Source: Hippophae tibetana (lineage: Eukaryota > Streptophyta > Magnoliopsida > Rosales > Elaeagnaceae). Taken from it: a stretch of 64,000 nucleotides of DNA. Positions 46,374 through 59,291 of the stretch are shown one piece after another (the first letter of the stretch is position 1; each line of letters starts with the position of its first letter). A model generated the notes under the pieces. That model searched no databases. It saw only the letters and a program-made list of their open reading frames with translations, and was not told where the DNA came from. The translations under genes were made by a program, and so were the position numbers. The stretch lies in NCBI GenBank assembly GCA_037013495.1, contig CM072812.1, positions 36,988,001 to 37,052,000 on the forward strand, read 5' to 3'.

Positions 46374-46382
46374 AAGAATATT

Positions 46383-46570
46383 TTATCAATATTATTTTAT
46401 ATTTTATCAATAATATCATATCAAATTTATACTATTAATTGATATTTTAGATATATTTTCTTGACATTAACGTATTATCAACATTGTTACCAAAATATTG
46501 TATCAATGTTAATACCTCTAAAAAAATTGTATACTTTAACACATTTTTGACAATGTTAACATTTTAATTC
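46383..46570. repeat. Dispersed AT-rich repeat, right part
   Basis: TTATCAATATT..., ATTAATTGATATTTTAGATA and AATACCTCTAAAA resemble 63530-63650, so it continues the repeat split by the MITE. Confidence 0.5.
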
Positions 46571-47093
46571 TTGTGGAACTCAACTCAAAAACTACATAAA
46601 AATGACAGATTAAAACCAATTTAACATCAATTGAGTTTAAGAAAGAAAAAGAAATAACAGACAACTAACTGAAAATAAGTATCAATCTACAACTAAAATA
46701 ACAAATATATGAAGAACTTAATTAAATTCATACTAACGAAATTACTACATCTAACTAATAAAATTAGATCTTCTGCACACAATCATGATAATTATACGAG
46801 TACTTAGAGGACTCAAAATGGGCCATGGGCCGCCTAATCTGCATTTTGCGCTTTGGACCGAATTTAAGCAAAACTTAATTAGGTCATGATATCTCCTTAA
46901 TATATTTATATTTAATAATTAAAAGACATAATTTTAAAAAATAAAATATATATTAAAAAAATTAAAATAACCATAATTCTAATCTTTATAATTAATGACT
47001 CTTTATTTTTATTTATTTTACTCATAACCATAAATAAAATTTATATCAACATAATAATGACCTCTAGCATCTACACATGGAAGTTTCCCACAG
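46571..47093. other. Spacer downstream of the monooxygenase relic
   Basis: No gene seen. It may contain the former 3' UTR. A less AT-rich patch lies at 46815-46865. Confidence 0.4.
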
Positions 47094-48911
47094 TCAATTG
47101 TTAACACTAAAAATCTTATTGAAAAGCAATTTATAAATTATGAAATCCCTCAAGAATTTCATCCACCAAGTAGACCCTCCTTGTTGCATCCAACCTGAAA
47201 AATATGAGCCCATAATCAACAAGGTCACCCTCCACCTTCTTTCTTCAACATAATCTGCTAATGCTCTATCCACTTCTCTAGGCAAAACACACCCATTTTG
47301 CATAAACAATGTTCCAATCTTTCTACCTAACACAATTGCATCTTCTAGTGCTGAGCAACCTCCATGTCCTAAATCAGGTGTCATTGGGTGCATAGCATCA
47401 CCAGCCACTGTGATATTGTGTTTGTTTAAAGTCCCAAATGCTACTTTCCATGGATATCTAAACATCAATTCAGCCCATGTCAATGTTGAAAGATCAGAAT
47501 GCTGAACAACTTGTAGATATATTTCAGGCAAATCCTTGGCTAGATTCTCAATTATTTCTCTTTGTATTTCTTTAGGGTCTGATTCTAAGTCTGAACCTGC
47601 AGTGAATAATATCAAATAAAATAGGCAAAGCTAGCACATGCTTGCCTTGGCAATTTAACTTTTTATTACTTTATTGTTTATCATCTATTTTATTGTCCCT
47701 CCCTAATAGTTTATAACCTCTTAATTTACACAATTTAGTATATAATTTTTTTAAATTTGATAGATTAAGTTCAATTTAATTAAAATTTGTGCAAAATTGA
47801 TTTTACATTGTAATACACAAGTATCACGCGAATTTAAGTTAGTGACAAAATTATGACTTGAGTTAAAAAAGAACCAACTAAATTAGTAACATTAAATTAA
47901 TTCACAAAAATTGAACACTTCAAATTAATTAAATTATCAAATTTAGAAAGATCATGGACTTTATTTATAAGTTATGGGCATGTTTGCTTGTGTTTACGTT
48001 AAAAGTAGTTTCATAAAAAAGTGATTTCATGAATAAGCACATTATATATATGTATGCTTTCTAAGCCCTGAAAGTGCTAATGATAATTTTTTTCTATTTG
48101 ATTCTGAAACTCTTTTTTTTTTGGCTGTTCAATAAGGTCGCATAAACAAAAACAAACAAACCCTAAGAAATTACAGAACCACCAACTGAATAGATACATA
48201 TTTATGTAACAAGCTAATATTAGGAATGCTGGGCATGTTATGTAATTGTATCTTTTTAATATCTTTTAATAACACACTTGATTTCGATAACATGTCTAAT
48301 TTGAATTCTATTGATAAGATTGCAGGCTTCAGGGATGTGAAATTATTGCCAACAAGCAATGGAAATGAAGGTTAAAGTAGAACTACCTTTAGCTTGAGAT
48401 CGACAAATGAAGAACCAATACATCTCTTTATCATTAAGGGGAGCAAAACCAGCTCTTCTGCCCGAACCAACAAATTGTTGAACATCTTGTTTAAGTCCAT
48501 GGCCTTGAGGAAAAGCTGCTAAACCACGTACTACGGAATGACCTGAGTGGACTGGTTTTGAGTCCCAACCAGTTTGCTACCATAGAATGTACCCCATCAC
48601 ATCCTATCAGAAAATATAAATAAAAACAAAACAAACTTAAAAGGCAAATATATAGCAAGTAGTTAATAAGTAAACCCCAAAGAAAATTCTATCGATAAGA
48701 CCAAGAAAGTTTAAATCTGGTCTAGCTCTAAGAGGGGCTCTAAGAGTTTAAAACTTGGAAGTGACACCAAATGCCTATCTAAAAAAGGTAGAAATTAAAG
48801 CACTTACTTTTTGAGAGGGGCATAAAGGGATGTGAGTTTTTTCGAAATGCCCAAAGCTCTAAGAGCAAACCATGCATTCGCAAAATGGGAAAGAGCTGCA
48901 CCTGTACCTCT
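47094..48911 (-). pseudogene. FAD-dependent monooxygenase (MO1/CTF2-like) gene remnant
   Basis: Three exons are readable. Exon 48911-48808 encodes GTGAALSHFANAWFALRALG and KLTSLYAPLK, part of the amino-terminal FAD domain. Exon 48603-48387 has CDGVHSMVANWLGLK and GSGRRAGFAPLNDKEMYWFF. Exon 47596-47094 has SDLSTLTWAELMFRYPWKV and GDAMHPMTPDLGHGGCSALE, the second FAD-binding motif. Borders AAAG|GTAG and GCAG|GTTC fit. Relatives are plant single-component aromatic-ring/salicylate-type monooxygenases (about 400 residues). It is broken four ways: a copia element cuts the first readable exon, the GxGxxG start is gone, about 90 residues between exons one and two are missing, and a one-base insertion near 48555 shifts the frame. 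Confidence 0.85.
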
Positions 48912-49401
48912 TGTTGGTTTGTAAACTTGTTTACAAGATCAAAGAAATCAAAAATAAACTCTTTGAAATATTCTAACCCATTTGGAGTCCAGCTCATGTA
49001 AGCTTCTATTGTAATTATCTAGATTGATAAGGATACAACTCATTATTGGTAGAAAGAAGAAAATAAATGGGTTAGATAAAGAGATAAGTGTATGATTTAG
49101 ATTGTTTTGTTAGGTTTATATTGTATGACTTAAATTTATTAGTTGTTTCTATAAATACTTCTCAGTATCAATGTAATAATCAAGTTAAAGAAATCAAAAA
49201 CAAAAGTTTGAGAGTTTTTGAGTGTTTATGGAAAAATTTCTTGAGTGTTCTTGAGTTAGAGCCGAGATCGTTGACCAAAAAGTTGATTTTATCGTTGACT
49301 AAAAAATTCAAATTTTTTCCCGGAATTCCTCCAAAGGTTTTTGACGTTCTGAATCCAGAACATGCGATCATAATTTGAAACTTCTCACTATATTGAGAGT
49401 T

Positions 49402-50500
49402 ATGTCAAGTGGAGGCATGACATCGTTTCAAGTCCCGACACTCAACAACGAAAACTATGATAATTAGAGTATCAAGATGAAGGCTCTTTTGGGTGCACAT
49501 GATGTATGGGAAGTTGTAGAGAAAGACTTAAGTGAGCTAGACGATGAAGCTACTCTAACGCAAGTGCAAAAAGAATCTTTGAAGAATTTGAGAAAGAGAG
49601 ACAAAAAAACCTTCTTTCTTATCTATCAAGCCTTAAATGATGACGGGTTTGAGAAGATTTTAGATACAACATCTTCCAAAGCAGCGTAGAATAAGCTTCA
49701 AATTTCTTTCAAAGGAGCCGAGAAAGTGAAGAAGGTTCGTCTCTAAACACTAAGAGGTGAGTTTGAATCTCTACATATGAACGCTTTTGAATCTATTTCC
49801 GACTATGTCTCGAGAGTCGCAATTGTTTCTAATCAATTGAAAAGAAATGGTGAGATGTTGGAAGATGTTAGAATAATGGAAAAGATACTTCGCTCATTAG
49901 ATTCCAAATTTGAACACATTGTTGCGACGATCGGGGAAACAAAAGATTTGGAAGAAATGACCATTGATGAACTCAATGGGTCATTACAAGCATATATATG
50001 AAGAAAAGCATAAGAAAAAGCAAGGGATCACCGAGCAACTCTTCAAGATGCAATTCAAGGACAAGCGTGAAAGCTAAGGCAATGACAGAAACCAACATGG
50101 TTGAGGTAGAGGTAGAGGTCGTGGACAAGGTGGAAGTCACGGTCGTGGACGAGGTTGGAATTACAACAAAACTTCCAACAACTTTGAGAGAGAAGAAAGC
50201 TCAACACGAAGTCGTGGAAGAGGCAATATGAACTCAAGGTATGAAAAATCTCAAGTTCAATGCTATAATTATCATAAATTTGGACATTATGCTTCAGAAT
50301 GTAGAGCTTCTAACAATAGAGTAGATGAGAAAATCAACTATATAAAGGAGAAGATAGATGAGAAAGAAACTTTTTTTCTTGCACGGAAGGAGGGTGATGG
50401 TAGTCAACCAAATGCTTGGTATCTTGACAGCGGTACAAGAAACCATATGTGTGGAAGGAAAGACATATTTGTCAAACTAGATGAGTGAGTAAGCAGAAAT
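49402..50500 (+). pseudogene. Copia B gag, zinc knuckle and protease
   Basis: Gag starts at 49402 (MSSGGMTSFQVPTLNNENYD) and stays in one frame through three stops (49465, 49687, 49744), each at a Trp or Gln codon. UBN2 text such as ALLGAHDVWEVVEKD and KKTFFLIYQALN is clear. A frameshift near 49995 precedes the RGRG-rich part. The zinc knuckle CYNYHKFGHYASEC (about 50259-50300, second Cys replaced by Tyr-His-Lys spacing) and protease WYLDSGTRNHMCG (about 50417-50455) follow. Confidence 0.8.
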
Positions 50501-50611
50501 GTCTCATTTGGAGATGATTCTAACGTAGCAGTGAAAGGAAGAGGTAACATTGTTATTCGCTTGAAAGATGGGTGACATCAATTTATTTCCAATGTTTACT
50601 ATATCCCAAAT

Positions 50612-51890
50612 ATGAAAAGTAACATCTTAAGTTTAGGACAACTGTTAGAGAAAGGTTATGATATTCATATGAAGGATTGTAATCTTTCTATAAAAGATGA
50701 TAAGAATAACCTCATTGCTAACGTGCTGATGTCAAAGAATAGAATGTTCTTGATCAATATACAAAATGACATTGCAAAGTGTCTGAAAGCCTGCTACAAA
50801 GATGCATCGTGGCTATGGCATCTTCGATTCAGGCATCTCAATTTTGGAGGATTGAAGTTGTTGTCTAAGAAGGAGATGGTGAAGGGACTACCTTGCATTA
50901 ACTATCTTGATCAACTTTGTGAAGGGTGCCTACTCGGGAAGAAATTCCGAAAAAGCTTTCCAAAGGAGTCAAACTCAAGAGCCAAGAAGCCACTCGAGCT
51001 AATCCATACTGATGTGTGTGGACCAATCAAGCCTAGCTCTCTCGGTAACAGTAACTATTTTCTTCTTTTTATTGATGATTTTTCAAGAAAAACTTGGGTA
51101 TATTTCTTCAAATAGAAATCAGAAGTTTTTGAAGTATTCAAAAGGTTCAAAGCTACAATGGAGAGAGAAAACGGTAGAAAAATCAAAGCCATGAGATCAG
51201 ACCGAGGTGGAGAATTTACATCCAAGGAGTTTCAAGAGTTTTGTGAAGTAAATGGAATTCATAGATCTTTAACAGTACCAAGATCCCCCAAACAGAATGG
51301 TGTAGCTGAAAGAAAGAACCGAACAATTCTCAACATGGCACGAAGCATGCTTAAAAGTAAGAAACTACCTAAAGAGTTTTGGGCAGAAGTAGTAGCATGT
51401 GCACTTTACTTGTCAAAATGATCTCCAATAAGAAGTGTATGGGGAAAGACACCGCAAGAGGCATGGAGTGGAAGAAAGCCTGGTATTTCCCACCTAAGAG
51501 TCTTTGGAAATATAGCCCATGTTCATGTACCAGATGAGACAAGAACGAAGCTTGATGATAAAAGCAAGAGTTTTATCTTCATCAGCTATGATGCCAATTC
51601 AAAGGGTTATAAGTTGTATAACCCACACAATAAGAAGATTGTGATAAGTCGAGATGTGGTATTCGACGAAGAAGAAGAATGGGATTTTAACTCTCATGTA
51701 GATAACTTCAATTTCTTTCCTCAGTTTAAAGAAGATGAATGGGAAATGAGGGAACAACCTATAGAAATTCAACAAGAGCCAACGACTCCACCTACTTCAT
51801 CAATGCCAACCACTCATGAAGACTCGTCACCTTCATCATCTTCGAGTGGAAGTGAAAGAGCTGTGACATGTACATGAAATCTCCAAGATC
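50612..51890 (+). pseudogene. Copia B GAG-pre-integrase and integrase
   Basis: GAG-pre-integrase: LWHLRFRHLNFGGLKLLSKK (about 50813-50872). Integrase core: PLELIHTDVCGPI with the first Asp, then AMRSDRGGEFTSKEF with the second Asp and PKQNGVAERKNRT with the Glu. Stops at 51113 (Gln position) and 51419 break it. The C-terminal GKTPQEAW and ISHLRVFG segments follow, then a Ser/Thr/Pro-rich linker to 51877. Confidence 0.85.
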
Positions 51891-51979
51891 TTTATGAGAT
51901 AACAGAACGACAAGATAATCTTACCTTATTCTGTCTCTTTACTGATTGTGAACCAGTAAGATTTCAAGAAGCTGCATAA

Positions 51980-53470
51980 GAAAAGAAGTGGAAAGATGCA
52001 ATGGACGAAGAAATCAATGCAATTGAGAAGAATGACACATGGGAACTTGTTTCACTTCCCAAAGGGCATAAGGTAATAGGTATCAAATAGGTGTACAAGA
52101 CAAAGAGGAATGCTAAGGGAGAGATTGAAAGGCATAAGGTGAGGCTAGTAGCAAAAGGATATAGTCAAAAGGCTGGAATTGACTATGATGAGGTATTTTC
52201 TCCTGTTGCTCGATTAGAAACTATAAGACTAATCATTTCTTTTCCAGCTCAAAATAAGTGGAAGATACATCAAATGGATGTAAAATCTGCTTTTCTAAAT
52301 GGAGTCCTTGAAGAAGAATTCTACATTAAGCAACCACCAAGCTATGAAGCAAAAGGTCACAAAGACAAGGTGTTGAAGTTGAAGAAAACTCTTTATGGGT
52401 TAAAGTAAGCACCAAGAGCATGGAATAATCGCATCGACAAGTACTTTCTGGAGAACAACTTCATCAAGTGTCCCTATGAACATTCACTCTACGTCAAGAT
52501 TGAGGATGACGATATTCTAATCGTTTGTCTATATGTAGATGATCTCATCTTCATCGGAAGTAATTCGAAGCTATTTGAAGATTTTAAGAAGCTGATAACC
52601 TGAGAGTTCGAAATGATAGATATCGGGTTAATGACATACTACCTTGGAATTGAAGTGAAGCAAAAGGAAGAAGGCATCTTCATCTCTTAAGAAAGTTATG
52701 CAAATGCGATACTAAAGAAGTTCAAGATGAACGATTACAAGCTGATCAAAACACCAATGGAATGTGGAATCAAACTATCCAAGCATGAAGATGGTGAAAA
52801 TGTGGATCCAACATTTTTCAAAAGTTTAGTTGGAAGTCTGCGTTATCTCATGTGCACAAGGCCTAACATTCTGTATTCCATTGGATTGATTAGCTATTAT
52901 ATGGAGAAATCGACAATCACCCATTTCAAAGCTGCAAAAAGAATCCTAAGTTATCTAAAAGGTACAATTAATTTTAGCTTGTTTTATTCGGCTTCTAATG
53001 ATTACAAGCTTGTTGGATATAGTGATAGCGATTTTGGTGGAGATATAGACTATCGAAAAAGCACTTTCGGATTTGTGTTTTTCATAGGAGATACTTCTTT
53101 TACATGGATATCGGAAAAAACAACCGATTGTCACCTTGTCTAGCTGTGAAGCAGAATATGTAGCAGCTACCTCATGTGTTTGCCATGCAATTTGGCTCAA
53201 AAACTTGTTAAAGGAGCTAAGTATGACACAAGAAGAGCCAACCAAAATTTGTGTTGACAATAAGTCAATCATTGCCTTAGCTATCAATCTTGTTTCCATG
53301 ATCGAAGCAAACACATAAATACTCGATATCATTACATCAGGGAGTGCATCACAAGAAAGGATGTACAACTCGAGTATGTAAAATCACAAGATCAAATTGC
53401 CGACATCTTCAATAAACCGCTTAAGTAAGAAGATTTTGTCAGATTGAGAAATTTTCTCGACATCATAAAA
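51980..53470 (+). pseudogene. Copia B reverse transcriptase and RNase H
   Basis: RT begins KWKDAMDEEINAIEKNDTW; motifs VYKTKRNAKGEIERHK, AFLNGVLEEEFYIKQP, LYGLK and the catalytic YVDDL (52532-52543) are present. Stops at 52088 (Trp), 52406 (Gln), 52601 and 52688 (Gln) interrupt. RNase H has YSDSDFGGDIDYRKST and, after a frameshift near 53140, LSSCEAEYVAAT (about 53133-53168) and CVDNKSIIALA. The end DIFNKPLK precedes the polypurine tract. Confidence 0.88.
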
Positions 53471-53486
53471 CAAGTTTAAGAGGGAG

Positions 53487-53655
53487 TGTTGGTTTGTAAA
53501 CTTGTTTACAAGCCCAAAAAAATCCAAAACAAACTCTTTGAAATATTCTAGCCCATTTGAAGTCAGCTCATGGAAGCTTTTATGGTGATGATTTGAATTA
53601 ATAAGGATACAACTCATGGTTGGTGGAAAGAAGAAAATAAATAGGTTAAGTAAAC
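53487..53655 (+). repeat. Truncated 3' LTR of copia B
   Basis: It matches 48912-49080 base by base with some differences and stops abruptly at a junction with the RNase H end of copia C. Confidence 0.85.
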
Positions 53656-56600
53656 ACTATTTGAAATTGATTGATATTACTACCTTAGTCAACATACCTA
53701 CTAGGTTATTAATTATCCCAATCATTGGTAGAAGTATCTTCCCATCATTGAAAACTTCCCATGCAAATTTGGAAGCAAACGTATATATGTTTTGTCCTTG
53801 ATATTAAACCTAATTATTTGCTAAATGAATAGCACTTGACTATTACAGTAAACACTAAAATGTTCTTGTGCAACTTCAAGTTCTTCAATCTTCTTTAATA
53901 GCCTCATCAATTGCAATATACTTTGCCTTTGTTAATGACATAGTCACTTTATATTGTAATTTAGATTTCCAACTTATAGCTCCTCCACCAAAAGTTGACA
54001 CATAACAAGTAGTTGACTGATGCTTATCCAAATCACCAACATAGTTAGAATTGTCATAACATACCACCATATTTTCATCTTGCTTAAACACCAAACCGGT
54101 ATGTACAATACCCAAAATGTACGAAGAATTTATTTAACAGCTTGCCAATATCATTTTTTAGGATTGTTCATATATCTCCTCATAATACTAACGACTTGTG
54201 AAATATTAGGTCTTGTACACACCATAGCATACATCAAGCTTCCAATTGCATTAGAATAAGGAACTTGTAACATACACTTATATTCCTTATCTGTGGTAGG
54301 AGGCAAAAAAGTACTAAGCTTGAAATGAGAGATAAGTGATATACTAACAGGAACTTGCAACATACACTTATATTGTTTCCAAGATAAATAAATTATGTTT
54401 TTCTCTATGAATCTCTATACCCAAAACCTTACTAGCTTCACCAAGATCTTTCATTTCAAATTCTTGATTCAAGTTTTGACAATCTAATCTCATCTTTATT
54501 TGTAAAAGCTATCAACATGTTATCCACATATAAAAATAAATAAATGAAAGATCCATCATCCAACTTGCGAAAGTATGCACAATGATCAAATTTACTTCTT
54601 GGGTAATTGTACTTTACTATGAACTGATCAAATAGCTTATAGCATTGTTTGGGCAATTTCTTCAAACCATATAGTGATTTGTCTAGGTTGCAAACCTATT
54701 TTTCTTTCCCAATAACTTTGAATCCATTGGGCTGAGTCATATAGATTTTTTCTTCAAAATTATCATGTAAATATATTGTCTTAACATCAAGTTAAACTTG
54801 TTTCAAATCATATTGTGCAACTAAGGTCAACAAAATTTGATTAGAAGCATGCTTCACAACTAGAGAAAATACCTTATTGTAATCAATTCCCTTTTTCTAA
54901 GCATAATCCTTTGATACAAATCTTCCCATGAAGTGTATTTTATTCTTGTTAAGAAATCCTTCTTTCTTTACATATATGTTTTTGCATCCAACTACTTTCT
55001 TACCTTTAGAAAGTCAAGATAACTTCCAAGTTTCATTCTTCTGAAGAGATTGCATCTCATCCTCCATTTCAATTTTAAATTCTTGGTGTTCGACATTTCT
55101 AATGGCATCTTTCTAAATGCATATGCTCCCAATTTAATCTCAGCAAGTTGACCAGGTGGACAAATCTCCATAACAGGTACTCCATTGGTCTGATTTTTGT
55201 TTTGACACTCTTTCTTTTCTTCTTGTAACAACAAAGAGCAGTCATCAAAAGTTATATTCATACTGAAGATTATCTTCTTTGATTACAGACACTAGAGATT
55301 GTATCCCTTCACTCTAGATGTTATACCCATAAACAAAGTTTTTTTTAGCTTTTGAGTCTAACTTTGATACCCTTGCATGATAATAAGTAGCAGAACCAAT
55401 GACATGTAAGAAATCATAATATGTAGTAGGCTTTCAAGACCATACCTTCATAGGGTTTTTTTTTCGTCTAGTGCATTTAATGGAAAATGATTAATGAGAT
55501 GGTATGCATAGTTTATTGCCTTAGCCTAAAATATCTTGCCTAACCCAACATTGGATAACATACACTGAGCATTCTCTAGTATTTTTTGGTTCATGTATTT
55601 TGCCACCCCATTTTGTCGTGTAGTGTTTCTTAATGTAAAATATTGAATAATTCCATCACCTTGACAAACTTTCAAGAAAAGATCATTTTTGTATTTGCTT
55701 TCATTTTCTAATATAATTTGTTTGATCTTCTACTAGTTTGAGTTTCAATCATTTTTTTCTATTTCAAGAAAATATTTAGGACTTCACTTTTCTCTTTTAT
55801 TACATATGTCCAAACTCTTATGAAGAAATCATCAATGAAAAAACAAAGTAGTGCATCCTTTGAAAGAATATTTTTGGTAGGCTCCAAGACATCTTTGTGA
55901 ATATAATCCAAAATCTCTTTATTATGGTGGATTGCATAATCAAATTGCACTCTAGATTGTTTTCCTAATAGAAAATGTTTGCAAAAGCCAAATTTTCTTG
56001 CCTTTTCTACCTTCAACAAAATTTGTTGTATTAAATTATGCAAAGCTTTCTCAACATTGTGCCCTAGATGCATACTCCATAATGTAGTTGCTTCAAAATC
56101 ATTAGCTTTTATAGAAAATGTAGATGCTACATCGGAAGTGTACTTCCTTGTAAGTAGTACAATTTTTTTCTTCTTGTTCCTTTTATCATCAAAACGCATT
56201 AGATTCAACCATCAAGACTATAACTCTCACAGTTAATATGAGACCTTTTGATTATAAGGCTCTCATGATATGCGATTCTTTTTTAAACTCGATATATATC
56301 AAACATATGTCAAGAATCTCATTAATTCATCATGGGTTATCAAATCTATAGGTGTTAACATTACCGATATAAACAACTCTTCATCAAGCCCTTTAACACT
56401 TGAAAACCACTCTTTGTTAGAACACGTATGGTAGGTGCAACTTGAACCCAATATCGACTCATCAATATAACATATGAAAGACATACCAACCAAGTAATAG
56501 TCTAATTCATTATCTTCTTGATCAATTGCAAAAGCATTTGGAATTTCTTTGTCCTTATTTTTCTTTTTTAACTTAGGATATTTTTTCTAATGCCTTTTCT

Positions 56601-57275
56601 CTCGATAAAAACCACATTCATCTTTGGAAAGTCTTGCTTTTGATTGGACTTGCCCTCTTTCTAGGTTTATAACTCAAAAAAAGCCTTTTTCCATCAACAT
56701 ATCTACCATTGCATCTTTATGAAGAACTTCTTATTTTTAATAATTTCTTGGCTATGCAAAACTGTACAAATTTCATTAAAAGAAACTTTATCCTTCTTGT
56801 GCACTATCGTGATGCTGAGTTGCTTATAACTATCGAGGAATGAATTTAGTAACATTAAGGTCTTATCTTCATCACCAAATTTCTCATCTAAATTGAACAA
56901 ATTGACCAATAATGAATGAACATGATTGTTCAATGACGTACCTAGTGTGTACGTGAACTTGTAGAGTTTCTCTAAGAAAAAATTATTAAGAGGTATTTTC
57001 AATATATACTTGTCCTTTAATGTCTTCCAAAACTTATTTACTAATTTCTCCTTCACGAAAAAATATTTTTGATCTTTGGTGAGACACAGTGGAATAATAC
57101 TATATGCCTAACTATTAAGTTTTTCCCAATCTTTTTCATCCATGTCTTCAGGTTTGTCATCAAGAGAATGATCCAACTCTTGTTAGAATAATACATCAAG
57201 GACCTCACATTATCACATACCAAAATTATTAGTACCATCAAACTTCTCCACCTCAAAATTTTCATTTGTCATCGT
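53656..57275 (-). mobile_element. Decayed Ty1/copia element without LTRs (copia C)
   Basis: In minus orientation: gag start MTNENFEVEKFDGTNNFGM (about 57274-57215), gag (57056-56703), protease near 56400-56460 (SSCTYHTCSNKEWF), GAG-pre-integrase and integrase (56208-55600), RT (55020-54440, YVDNM in place of YVDDM), and RNase H (54363-53656, WKSKLQYKVTMSLTKAKYIA). It begins at the gag start and ends with LTKV-like RNase H text, so both LTRs and untranslated ends are gone. Junctions with copia B (53655/53656) and copia D (about 57275-57288) are abrupt. Confidence 0.85.
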
Positions 57276-59291
57276 AGTCTCGATCAGGCTTTGGAAAGTA
57301 CGAATTCTTAGAAATGGATCAAGGCCATGAGAGAGAAAATAAAATCATTGTATGACAACAATGTCTGGGATATCGTCCCATTACCTGAAGGTGTGAAACC
57401 TATTGGTTGTAAATGGATATTTAAGACCAAGAGAGATTCAGAAGGTAATGTGGAAAGATACAAAACATGACTTGTTGCTAAGGGATTCACACAGAAAAAA
57501 AGGCATTGACTTTACGGAAAATTTCTCACCTATGTATATGAAATATTTTTTCAAAATTATCATGGATTTAGTGGAAAAATTTGATCTTGAGTTACACCAG
57601 ATAGATGTTAAAACTACGTTTCTCAATGGTGACATTGATGAATCCATTTATATGATGCAACCACCTAACTTTGAGTCTGATGGCTCAAACCAGATGGTTT
57701 GAAAATTAAATAAATCCATCTATGGACTCAAGCAAGCATCTCGACAATGGTATTTCAAATTTCATCAAGTAATTGTCTCATTTGGATTTGAGCCTAACTT
57801 GGTGGATGAATGCATATATCACAAGGTCAGTGGGAGTAAGTTTATGTTTATAGTTTTATATGTTGATGACATATTGCTTGCTAGTGACGATATAAACATG
57901 ATGTGTGAAACTAAGAGATTTCTTTTCATACATTTTGATATGAAATATCTTGGCAAAGTATCATATGTGTTAGGCCTTAAAATACAAAGAGATCAAAATA
58001 AGGGTATTTTGGGACTTTCATAACAAGCATATATCGATAAAAAATTTAAGCGATATGGAATGGAACACTGTAAACTAGGAAATACCCTTATTGCAAAAGG
58101 AGACAAATTTAGTCTCAATCAGGATCTAAAAACAAAATCCGAGAAATTAGAAATGCACTAGATTCCATTGCTTCAGTAGTAGGAAGTTTGATGTATGCTT
58201 AAGTGTGTACACATTCGGATATTGTGTACATCACAGGAATGTTAGGTCAGTATCTCCGTAATCCTAGTATGGATCACTAGAGAGCAGCCAAGAGGGTACT
58301 TAGGTACTTACAAAGAAAGAAGGATCATATGCTAACATATCAGAGATCAGATAAGCTTGAGGTCATTAGATATACTGATTTTGATTTTGTTGGCTGTGTG
58401 GATAGCATAAATTCAACATCCAGTTATATTTTTATGTTGACTGAAGGAGCTATTTCTTAAAGGAGTGCAAAGTAGACCGTGATTGCTTCTTCCACCATAG
58501 CATCCGAATTCATTGCGAGTGTCGAGGCATCGAACCATGGAATATGGCTAAGGAATTTTGTCACTGGGTTGGGTATTGTGGATACTGTTAAGTTACCACT
58601 CAAGATATATTGTGACAATAATTCAACAGTATTATATTCTAACAACAGGAGCTCATCGAAATCCAAACATATCGACATTAAGTTCCTTGTTGTGAAGGAA
58701 AGAGTTCAAAGTTGACCTATAAGTATTGAGCATATTGGTAAAAATTCCATGCTAGTAGATCCACTGACTAAGGGATTGGTACCCAAACAGTTTCATGAGC
58801 ATGTTGCTCATAGAGGATTGTCAGATTTAGTGGGAGTTTGTATTTTTTGTATCATGTTTTATATGATATATTTTTATAGATATCATGTAGTTAACTTTTA
58901 TATTATATTCTGTTATTTGTATGTATCATGCAGTTATTCAAACTTCATTTATTTAGCTTTTAGTTATTTAGTTTATTATGCATTCTGATTTTTGATTGAC
59001 CTCAAAATCAAGTTATGTTAAAGTGACTAAATTGGAAATAGGCATGTGAATCACATTACATGTAATTTCCAAACTATATATCCCCTTCATGATTCATGTC
59101 ATTCAGTTATGTTTACATAGTGATTTTATGTTGGTTTAGTTTTGCTTTATGAGATGAATACTACTTAAGTCCTTATGAATATGATTGATGGACATAATTG
59201 GTTGATGATGCAAAATGCTATGACAACACAATTTGAGTATTCAATTTGGTTTTATCAATATATGTATATATATATAGCCCAAGTGGGAGAT

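Larger units (their letters stand above)
48912..53655 (+). mobile_element. Nearly full-length decayed Ty1/copia element (copia B)
   Basis: The 5' LTR starts TGTTGG at 48912 (its end is not resolved, before gag at 49402). Domains in order: gag, zinc knuckle, protease, GAG-pre-integrase, integrase, reverse transcriptase, RNase H, polypurine tract (AAGAGGGAG, 53478-53486) and a 169-bp stump of the 3' LTR (53487-53655) matching 48912-49080. The stump ends exactly where copia C begins. Its insertion split the monooxygenase gene; the 5' flank is CCTCT, and the 3' partner is lost. Confidence 0.9.

Noticed and set aside
50055..50237. Minus-strand frame opposite copia B gag
   Set aside because: Antisense shadow of the RG-rich gag segment.
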